From NCBI GenBank assembly GCA_030450535.1, contig JAKDIK010000024.1, forward strand, positions 1-15,677: a DNA stretch of 15,677 bases, in the 5' to 3' direction. The translations under genes and the position numbers were made by a program. Source of the DNA: Propionibacteriaceae bacterium. GTDB taxonomy: Bacteria > Actinomycetota > Actinomycetes > Propionibacteriales > Propionibacteriaceae. Shown one piece after another: positions 6,957-12,751 of the stretch. The notes beneath the pieces were generated by a model. It was not told where the DNA came from. It saw only the letters and a program-made list of their open reading frames with translations, and did not search any database. Positions within the stretch are counted from its first letter, which is position 1. Each line of letters begins with the position of its first letter.

Positions 6957-8075
6957 TCAGGCCGGTAGCAGGCGTCCCCGGGAGGGCGGGAAGTCAATGG
7001 TGACCACGTCGCCCTCGGCCAGGATCTGGTCGGGATCCGGATCGGTCACCTCCGCCACGATCGTGCCCGCATCGGTGTCGATCTCGTACTCGACCAGCGA
7101 GCCGTAGAACACCGCCGCCAGGATGCGGCCCTGGCTGCCGTGCACGGTCTCGCCCGCGGCGTCCGCCCGCGCGGCCCGGACGACCACCGATTCCGGACGC
7201 ACGAGCACCACATGCGAGGACGCCTCGTCACACCCGGGCGCCGCCGGGAGCTCGCGCTGGGTTCCGAGCACATCGACCCGGGCGACCCCGTCCACCAGCG
7301 ACACACGCCCCGGATCAAGGAAGTTCGCGCTCCCGATGAAGTCCGCCACGAACACCGTAGCCGGCTGGCGATAGATCTCATCCGGCGTGCCGATCTGCTC
7401 GATGCGGCCGTGGTTCATGACGACGATGCGATCCGACAGGGCCATCGCCTCGTCCTGATCGTGCGTCACGTACAGCGCCGTGATGCCGAGCCGCTGCTGC
7501 ACCGACCGGATCTCGCTGCGCATCTGCACGCGCAGCTTGGCGTCGAGGTTGCTCAGCGGCTCGTCGAACAGCAGCACCTTCGGCCGCATCACCATCGCGC
7601 GCGCCAGCGCCACGCGCTGCTGCTGCCCGCCGGAGAGCTGGTTGGGCGCCCGCTTGGCGAACCGGACGAGATCCATGGACGTCATGACGCTCTGGACGGC
7701 CTCGTCGATCCCCGCCTTGTCCATCTTGCGCAGGCGCAGGCCGTAGGCGATGTTGTCGTACACCGACAGGTGCGGGAACAGCGCGTAGCTCTGGAACACC
7801 ATGGCCATCGGACGCTTGTCGGGCGTGAGGCGGGTGACGTCTGCGCCGTCCAGCGTGATCTCGCCGGACGTCGGCGTCTCGAAACCAGCCACCATGCGCA
7901 GCGTCGTCGTCTTGCCGCACCCGGAAGGACCCAGCAGTGTGATGAATTCTCCCGGCGAGGTCTCGAGGTTCACATCATCGACGGCGCGGGTGAGGCCGTC
8001 GCGTCCGGCGAACTCCTTGACGAGGTGCGTCAAGGTGATGCGTCCGGTGTCGCTGTGACGCTGGGTGGTGCTCAT
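6957..8075 (-). CDS. ABC transporter ATP-binding protein, FeT/spermidine-type (Fbp/Afu/Phn-like)
   Basis: 372 residues. All nucleotide-binding motifs are intact: Walker A GPSGCGKT (residues 49-56), Q-loop VFQSYALFPH, signature LSGGQQQRVALARA, Walker B VLLFDEPLSNLDAK and H-loop YVTHDQDEAM. The ~130-residue C-terminal extension is the TOBE-type regulatory domain common in importers of this class. It energises uptake through the permease encoded immediately upstream. The start codon overlaps the permease stop (ATGA, 8072-8075) and is preceded by AGGAGGGGG, so translation is coupled. This is the last gene of the transporter operon. Family membership is certain. The substrate cannot be read from the ATPase, since the same subfamily serves ferric iron, sugar phosphates, polyamines and aminoethylphosphonate. 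Confidence 0.92.
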   Translation of the reverse strand: MSTTQRHSDTGRITLTHLVKEFAGRDGLTRAVDDVNLETSPGEFITLLGPSGCGKTTTLRMVAGFETPTSGEITLDGADVTRLTPDKRPMAMVFQSYALFPHLSVYDNIAYGLRLRKMDKAGIDEAVQSVMTSMDLVRFAKRAPNQLSGGQQQRVALARAMVMRPKVLLFDEPLSNLDAKLRVQMRSEIRSVQQRLGITALYVTHDQDEAMALSDRIVVMNHGRIEQIGTPDEIYRQPATVFVADFIGSANFLDPGRVSLVDGVARVDVLGTQRELPAAPGCDEASSHVVLVRPESVVVRAARADAAGETVHGSQGRILAAVFYGSLVEYEIDTDAGTIVAEVTDPDPDQILAEGDVVTIDFPPSRGRLLPA

Positions 8076-9838
8076 ACTCCCCCTCCTACGGGTGCACGCA
8101 CGTCGCCGCGGCCACGCACGATCAGGCTCATGAGCCCCATGACGGCCAGCACGATGAGCAGCAGCAGCGTGCAGAAGGCGAACGCGTTGCCGAAGCGGCC
8201 GGCGTCCACCTCAGCGAGGATCTGCTGAGTCATGATGCGCGTCTGGGGCGTGGTTATGAAAATGATGGGGCTCAGCGTGGTCATGGACCGCGCGAAGGCG
8301 TAGATGAGGCCGGTGAGGAAGGCCGGCCGGATCAGCGGCATGGTGATCTTGCGGAACGTCGTCACGCTGTCGGCCCCCAGCGAAGCGGACGCCTCGTCGA
8401 TCGACGGGTCGATCTGCTGCAGTGCCGCGATGCCCGAGCGCTGCCCGGTCGGGATCGACCGGATGACGTACACCATGACGATCGCCATGGCGCCGCCGAG
8501 CATGGCGGCGCCGCCACCCAGCGCAGGGAGCAACTGGAAGGTGGTACCCGCCAATTCGAAGCGCAGGGGCGTGTTGAACGCGATGGCATACCCGATGCCC
8601 ACGACCGTGCCCGGCACGGCCAGGCCCAGCATGCCGAGGAAGTCGAGCCAAGCCGAGCCCCGCTTGACCTTCCGCACGACCAGCCAGGCGATGAGCATGC
8701 CCAAGAACCCGGCTACGGGCGTGGCCAGCATGGCGAGCATGGTCGTGTCGACGATCGCCTTGTTGCCGATGCCGCTCAGCACATAGCGGAAGTTGTCGAG
8801 CGTCATCTCGTTGTTGACGCCGAGGATGCGGGTGAACGCACCCAGGATCACCGTGGCGTAGATGCCGATGACCACCACGGCGAGTGCCACGGCGGCCACG
8901 AGCAGCGGGACGCGACCGGCGGCGGTCGTGATCAGCCGGCGTCCGCCCGCGGGCTTGCCCGTCACGCTCACCGCACTCGAGCGGCTCACCCAGTACTGCT
9001 GGATGAGGAATACCAGCAGCGCCGGCACGAGCAGCACCAGCGAGTACGCCGACCCGGCCGCCACGTCGTACTCGCCCGTGATCGCAATGAACGCCCGGGA
9101 CGCCAGCACGGTGAAATCGCCGCCGATGACCAGCGGGTTGGCGAGGTCCGCGATGGCCTCCACGAACAGCAGCAGGAAGGACGCCGCGAAGCCGGGGATC
9201 ATCATGGGCAGCGTCACCTTCCAGAACGTCTGCCACTTGGACGCCCCCAGGTCGGAGGAGGCGTCCTCCAGTGCAGGGTCGAGGTTCTCGAGCATCCCCT
9301 TGAAGTTCATGTAGGCCACGGGGAAGAACGACAGCACCATCACCAGCACGAGCCCGTGCAGGCCGTAGATGGAGGTCTGCAGCCCGAACACGCCGTGCGT
9401 GATGATGCCGCGGCGGCCCAGCAGGGTGATGATCGCCGTGGCCACCGCGAACGGCGGGGACACGATCGGCAGCAGGCACACCAGGTGGAACGCCTTCTTC
9501 CACCGGAAGTCGACCATCACCTGGATGTAGGCGGCGACGAAGCCGAGCACCGTGCCGATCGCGCCCACCAGGATGCCGAGCACGAAGGTGTTGATGACGA
9601 CCTGCCGGTTCACCGGCGAGGTCACCGTCGAGACGACGATCGACCAGCCGCGCTCGCTGAACGCCTGGCTGAAGATGGACGCGAGCGGGTAGAGGATCAT
9701 CACGCTCAACAGCGCGACGACCAGGGTCACGATCGCGATCGTGAGCCAGTCGGTGGCCGTCCCGGGCCTCCGCCGGCGACGCGGAACACCGGCGGACGGC
9801 ACGGCGGCCGCCGCCGCCTCGGGTGTCGTCGTGGTCAC
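8072..9838 (-). CDS. ABC transporter permease, two fused permease units (FbpB/AfuB type)
   Basis: 588 residues with about twelve hydrophobic segments arranged as two homologous halves. Each half carries an EAA loop that docks the ATPase: EDASSDLGASKWQTFWKVTLP in the first and DEASASLGADSVTTFRKITMP in the second. One chain thus supplies the whole membrane channel, as in the ferric-iron FbpB and sugar-phosphate AfuB permeases. The N-terminal ~30 residues are a cytoplasmic Ala/Pro/Arg tail. The start is GTG at 9838, with GGGAG eight bases upstream and only four bases between the binding-protein stop and this start. It works with the lipoprotein encoded before it and the ATPase encoded after it. 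Confidence 0.92.
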   Translation of the reverse strand: MTTTTPEAAAAAVPSAGVPRRRRRPGTATDWLTIAIVTLVVALLSVMILYPLASIFSQAFSERGWSIVVSTVTSPVNRQVVINTFVLGILVGAIGTVLGFVAAYIQVMVDFRWKKAFHLVCLLPIVSPPFAVATAIITLLGRRGIITHGVFGLQTSIYGLHGLVLVMVLSFFPVAYMNFKGMLENLDPALEDASSDLGASKWQTFWKVTLPMMIPGFAASFLLLFVEAIADLANPLVIGGDFTVLASRAFIAITGEYDVAAGSAYSLVLLVPALLVFLIQQYWVSRSSAVSVTGKPAGGRRLITTAAGRVPLLVAAVALAVVVIGIYATVILGAFTRILGVNNEMTLDNFRYVLSGIGNKAIVDTTMLAMLATPVAGFLGMLIAWLVVRKVKRGSAWLDFLGMLGLAVPGTVVGIGYAIAFNTPLRFELAGTTFQLLPALGGGAAMLGGAMAIVMVYVIRSIPTGQRSGIAALQQIDPSIDEASASLGADSVTTFRKITMPLIRPAFLTGLIYAFARSMTTLSPIIFITTPQTRIMTQQILAEVDAGRFGNAFAFCTLLLLIVLAVMGLMSLIVRGRGDVRAPVGGGV

Positions 9839-9842
9839 GCGC

Positions 9843-10901
9843 TCACTCCCGCGGCTGCGCGGCGACCTCGGCGTCGAACCGGGCGGTCAGCTCGCGCTTG
9901 GCCGCCGCGGCGGCGGCAAAGTCGTAGTCGACGAGGGTGACGCTGTCGAGGTCGACCATGCGGTCGTCGATGGCCGCGTCCGGGTTCGTCGGCAGCTGGT
10001 AGGAGCCAACGGGCGGGCCGAGCTCCTGGGCCTCCTTCGTCAGGGCCCAGTCGACGTAGGACTGTGCAGCGGTGAGGTTGTCGGTGCCCTTGATGATGGC
10101 GACGCCACCCACCTCGTAGCCGGTGCCCTCGGACGGGAACGACACCTCGAGATCGGTCATGCCCCGCTCCTTGTAGAGGACGCAGTCGTGGCTGAAGACG
10201 ATGCCGACGGCCACCTCGCCGCGGCCGGCAATCTGACCCGGGGCGGTGCCCGACTTCGTGTACTGCAGCACGTTGTTGTGCAACTGCTTCATGTAGTCGA
10301 GGGCTGCGTCCTCGCCGCCGAGGCGGGTGACCTGCGTCCACAGCGTGGTGAAAGCGGTGCCGGAGGTGGACGGATGAGCCGTCGACACCTGCCGGCTGAG
10401 GCTCGGGTCGAGCAGGTCCTCCCACGAGCCGGGCAGGTCGAGGCCCAGCTCGTCCAGCACCGTCTTGTTGGAGCAGAACCCCAGGGTGCCGACGTAGACG
10501 CCGGTCCAGTTGCCGTCGGCGTCCTTGTACCGGTCGGGGATGACGGACGCGTTGGGCGAGACGTACGGCTCGATGAGGTCCTGCTCGGTCGCAGCGCCGA
10601 AGCCGTCGGCGGGACCCCCGTGCCACACGTCGAATTCAGGTGCGGACGCCGTGGCCGCGAGCCGGGCGACGGTCTCGCCCGAGCTGAGCCGGACGAACGA
10701 GGTCTGGATGCCGGTCTCTGCGGTGAAAGCGTTGGTCCACGCGGCGCAGACCTCCTCCATCGCACCGCAGGCCACGGTCAGGGCACCGGAGCCGCCGGTG
10801 CCCGAGGCGCCGGGCTCGGCCGTGTCGACGACACAGCCCGACAGGGCGAGCGCGACGGCGGCGGTCCCGCCCGCGACGACCGCCCACGAACGATTCTTCA
10901 T
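9843..10901 (-). CDS. ABC transporter substrate-binding lipoprotein, FbpA/AfuA-like
   Basis: 352 residues. A lipoprotein signal peptide ends in the lipobox LSGC, with C23 the lipidated cysteine. The mature part is a type-II-like solute-binding fold: LTVACGAMEEVC, then DVWHGGPADGF, YVSPNASVIPDRY, GVYVGTLGF and GGVAIIKGTDN. The pattern of HGG-type loop followed by a YxSP segment is typical of the cluster containing AfuA, PhnS and ferric-binding proteins. No adjacent Tyr-Tyr pair exists anywhere, whereas classical ferric-binding proteins use one to hold iron; I therefore lean towards an organic anion such as a sugar phosphate or phosphonate. The ATG is preceded by AAGGGAG. It is the first transporter gene, 99 bp after the response regulator, with its own probable promoter and a CRP-type site in front. 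Confidence 0.88.
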   Translation of the reverse strand: MKNRSWAVVAGGTAAVALALSGCVVDTAEPGASGTGGSGALTVACGAMEEVCAAWTNAFTAETGIQTSFVRLSSGETVARLAATASAPEFDVWHGGPADGFGAATEQDLIEPYVSPNASVIPDRYKDADGNWTGVYVGTLGFCSNKTVLDELGLDLPGSWEDLLDPSLSRQVSTAHPSTSGTAFTTLWTQVTRLGGEDAALDYMKQLHNNVLQYTKSGTAPGQIAGRGEVAVGIVFSHDCVLYKERGMTDLEVSFPSEGTGYEVGGVAIIKGTDNLTAAQSYVDWALTKEAQELGPPVGSYQLPTNPDAAIDDRMVDLDSVTLVDYDFAAAAAAKRELTARFDAEVAAQPRE

Positions 10902-10950
10902 GTGATCTCCCTTGACCAGGGCCCATGGGGCCAGTCTGTGTTGGCATGGG

Positions 10951-10980
10951 AGTCTAGAAATGGATCACAGGCCGTGTCCG
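10951..10980 (-). promoter_or_regulatory. Probable promoter of the ABC transporter operon
   Basis: On the minus strand a -10 TAGACT (10951-10956) lies 18 bp downstream of CGGACA (10975-10980), which keeps four of six bases of the -35 consensus. Initiation near 10944 would give a leader of about 43 nt, ending in the Shine-Dalgarno AAGGGAG. A near-palindrome centred on CCCATGGG lies inside the leader. Confidence 0.45.
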
Positions 10981-11000
10981 CCCGCCGAGAGCGGCAATCA

Positions 11001-11738
11001 TCACGATTGTGTGATGGTCGTCACACCCGAGGGCTGTCCGGTCACGAGACGATAACCGCGGCCGTGCTCGGACCGGATTTCCCAGGCGCCGGCGTCCGCG
11101 AGCTTGCTGCGCAACCGGTACACGGCGGTGCGGAGGGCCGCTCGGGCACCCCAGCCGTCGTCGTCGTGGCCGAGCGCCTCCATCAGCACTCCGAGCGGCA
11201 CGGTGCGGCCCGGCCGCTCGCTGAGCAGCCAGAGCAGCTTGAACTCCCCCGGGGTGAGGTGGAGATTCCGGTCGCCCTCGCGGGCCAGCGCGAGCGCGGC
11301 GTCCAGCACGAGATCGCCGACCGCCCGGCGCGTGGGGGTCACCGGGCTGGGCTTCCGCTCAGCCGTCCGGCGGAAGATGGCCCCGACGCGCAGCACGAGC
11401 TCGCGCGGGCTGAACGGTTTGGCGATGTAGTCGTCGGCGCCGGCCTCCAGCCCCGCGACACGGTCGGCGGCGTCGCCGAGGGCGGTGAGCAGGATCACCG
11501 GAACGTCGGAATGCTGCCGGATGCGGCGGCACAGGTCCACGCCGCTGGCGCCGGCCAGCATGACGTCGAGCACGACCAGCGCCACCGGGGACTCGCCGAG
11601 CAGGCGCCAGGCGGCGGATTCGTCGGACGCGGCGCAGGTGGCGTAGCCGGCGGCCTCCAGGGCCAACTGCAACAGCGACACCATGCGGGGCTCGTCGTCG
11701 ACGACGAGAACCAGCGGCGCGGCGTTCACCCTCCCCAT
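11001..11738 (-). CDS. OmpR/PhoB-family response regulator
   Basis: 245 residues from the ATG at 11738. The receiver domain has the acidic pair D14/D15, phospho-acceptor D58 (VVLDVM), T85 and K107 (AKPF), all intact. The DNA-binding winged helix spans about residues 140-235, with LTPGEFKLLWLL, RTAVYRLRSKL and the wing SEHGRGYRL. It should bind DNA once phosphorylated by the kinase encoded just before it. The ATG overlaps the kinase gene by 13 nt. An alternative GTG at 11729 forms a GTGA overlap with the kinase stop, but it has a GGGGAGG directly abutting it, too close for normal spacing. The regulator probably controls the downstream importer, which is transcribed in the same direction 99 bp away. 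Confidence 0.93.
   Translation of the reverse strand: MGRVNAAPLVLVVDDEPRMVSLLQLALEAAGYATCAASDESAAWRLLGESPVALVVLDVMLAGASGVDLCRRIRQHSDVPVILLTALGDAADRVAGLEAGADDYIAKPFSPRELVLRVGAIFRRTAERKPSPVTPTRRAVGDLVLDAALALAREGDRNLHLTPGEFKLLWLLSERPGRTVPLGVLMEALGHDDDGWGARAALRTAVYRLRSKLADAGAWEIRSEHGRGYRLVTGQPSGVTTITQS
11010..11025. promoter_or_regulatory. CRP/GlxR-type operator TGTGA-N6-TCACA
   Basis: TGTGATGGTCGTCACA matches the CRP-family consensus at all ten fixed positions, and the symmetry extends to GTGTGA/TCACAC (11009-11026). It overlaps the last codons of the response-regulator gene. Its centre is about 73 bp upstream of the predicted transporter transcription start, close to positions used by activating CRP-type proteins. 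In actinobacteria GlxR/Cmr-type cAMP receptors use this motif. Regulation of the importer by carbon status is inferred. Confidence 0.6.
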
Positions 11739-12547
11739 TCTCTCAGGTCGGGGGCAGCGGCGTCCTCGCTGCGCAACGGCAGGCTGCACAGGATCGTCGT
11801 CCCGGCCTCGCTCATCGAGTCCACGAGGCAACGGCCGCCGTGGAGCTCGATGATGCGCCGGGTGATCAGCATGCCGAGTCCGTGGCCGTCCGCGCTCTTG
11901 CCCGCCAGCGTCCGGCGGAACAGCTCGCGGGTGGTTTGGGGCGACATCCCCGTGCCGTCGTCGCTGACCGCGACGAGGACGCCGGCGTCCGCGGTGCGCA
12001 CGCGTACGGCGATGTGGGCGTCCCTGCCCGCGTGGCGCGCGGCATTGGAAACCAAGTTGGTGATGGCCTGGGCGATGAGTTCCGGATCGCCCATGACGCG
12101 AGCCGCCGCCCCGCGGGCCGAGCAGGTGATCTGGTTCGGATAGAGCCGCCGCAGGTCCTTGACGACGCCGCGCACCACGCGTCCCACGTCCACGCTGGCG
12201 GTGCGCAGGCGAAAGATCTGGGCGTCGATCTTGGCGTCGGCGAGCAGGTCGGACGCGAGCGCGGACATCTCGCGGGTCTTCTCGGCGATCGTGTCGACGA
12301 GCTCGGCCTGCTGGGCGGTGAGTGGGCCGGCGATCCCGTCGCCCAGCAGTTCGGACGCGCCATCGATCAGGGCGAGGGGCGTCTGCACCTCGTGGCTGAC
12401 GACCGAGACCCTGTCGGCGCGCTCGCGCGCGACGCGGCGCCAGCGCTGGTTCTCCACCGACAGCGCGGCGCAGCGGTTCCGGAGCCGGACGGCGCACACC
12501 ACGGCAACGCCGAGCAACACGCCCAACGCGACGACCACCCACACCAT
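11726..12547 (-). CDS. Sensor histidine kinase with a single membrane helix and no sensor domain
   Basis: 273 residues from the ATG at 12547, which has AAAGGAG seven bases upstream. A TTG further upstream is not supported. One hydrophobic helix (residues 2-20) is followed directly by a short coiled linker and the HisKA domain: H-box VVSHEVQTPLAL with H52 as the phosphorylated residue. The catalytic domain shows N-box NLVSNAARHA, G1 VSDDGTGM and G2 GHGLGMLITRRIIELHGG. There is no periplasmic loop, HAMP or PAS domain. The signal must therefore come through the membrane helix, a partner protein or the cytoplasm. It phosphorylates the response regulator encoded next. The two genes overlap and form the head of the five-gene minus-strand block. 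Confidence 0.92.
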   Translation of the reverse strand: MVWVVVALGVLLGVAVVCAVRLRNRCAALSVENQRWRRVARERADRVSVVSHEVQTPLALIDGASELLGDGIAGPLTAQQAELVDTIAEKTREMSALASDLLADAKIDAQIFRLRTASVDVGRVVRGVVKDLRRLYPNQITCSARGAAARVMGDPELIAQAITNLVSNAARHAGRDAHIAVRVRTADAGVLVAVSDDGTGMSPQTTRELFRRTLAGKSADGHGLGMLITRRIIELHGGRCLVDSMSEAGTTILCSLPLRSEDAAAPDLREWGG

Positions 12548-12573
12548 CCAAGTACTCCTTTCCGCGGCCCCGG

Positions 12574-12647
12574 TCACGTTTCTGAGATAGCAAATCTGCG
12601 CACGTGGCAAGAAAAGCTATGTCAGAAAAGCTATGTCAGAAACGTGA
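12574..12647. promoter_or_regulatory. Repeat array upstream of the two-component genes
   Basis: Left arm TCACGTTTCTGAGATAGC (12574-12591) is the complement of 12630-12647 with one mismatch. The right side also contains a perfect tandem 14-mer, GAAAAGCTATGTCA, at 12611-12624 and 12625-12638. CACGTG (12601-12606) lies between the arms. The array covers the presumed kinase promoter, so it looks like a multi-site operator, possibly for autoregulation by the adjacent response regulator. OmpR-family boxes usually repeat every 11 bp, not 14, so another regulator is possible. Confidence 0.55.
12584..12592 (-). promoter_or_regulatory. Possible extended -10 box (TGC TATCTC) for the two-component operon
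   Basis: On the minus strand TGCTATCTC reads as an extended -10. A TTGCCA lies upstream at 12605-12610, but with only 15 bp spacing. The start codon is about 37 nt downstream and preceded by AAAGGAG. The box is embedded in the left arm of the inverted repeat, so a protein bound there would block it. Confidence 0.3.
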
Positions 12648-12650
12648 ACC

Positions 12651-12702
12651 CGCCGGAAGCCACCCGTCAGCCACCCCGCCGGACGCCACCCATCAGCCAC
12701 CC
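12651..12702 (+). repeat. Two 26-bp tandem repeats plus a partial third copy, upstream of glnS
   Basis: Units at 12651-12676 and 12677-12702 differ at only two positions. A third copy from 12703 matches only for its first ~11 bases (GGCCGGACGCC). The unit core is CGCCGGAcGCCACCC followed by TCAGCCACCC. It is non-coding, lying between the kinase promoter and the glnS start. Its role is unknown; it carries the GGACGCC word common in this window. Confidence 0.75.
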
Positions 12703-12738
12703 GGCCGGACGCCCTCACGGCCCTTGCGCCCACGACGC

Positions 12739-12744
12739 TATCCT
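12739..12744 (+). promoter_or_regulatory. -10 box TATCCT for glnS, leaderless arrangement
   Basis: TATCCT is followed by seven pyrimidine-rich bases and then the ATG at 12752. There is no Shine-Dalgarno. The arrangement matches the leaderless pattern seen at other genes of this window. No -35 with proper spacing is visible. Confidence 0.45.
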
Positions 12745-12751
12745 TCCGCGC

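Noticed and set aside
10995..11009. CAATC-ATCAC-GATTG inverted repeat at the end of the response-regulator gene
   Set aside because: Five-base arms are expected by chance in a window this size. It abuts the CRP-type site but has no independent support as an operator or terminator.
9741..12143. 800-codon plus-strand frame opposite the binding protein, regulator and kinase genes
   Set aside because: Three well-defined genes lie on the other strand with lipobox, receiver and kinase motifs. The plus frame has no recognisable domain and crosses gene boundaries and the transporter promoter.
12548..12610. TTG start upstream for the histidine kinase
   Set aside because: The ATG at 12547 has an excellent AAAGGAG Shine-Dalgarno, and the extension would overlap the repeat array and promoter.
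12611..12702. Possible CRISPR-like array
   Set aside because: The tandem repeats (14 bp and 26 bp) are directly adjacent with no unique spacers, and no cas gene is present.
11840..12751. N-terminal extension of the glnS frame upstream of 12752
   Set aside because: It would run through the kinase gene and the repeat array. GlnRS homology begins just after the ATG at 12752.
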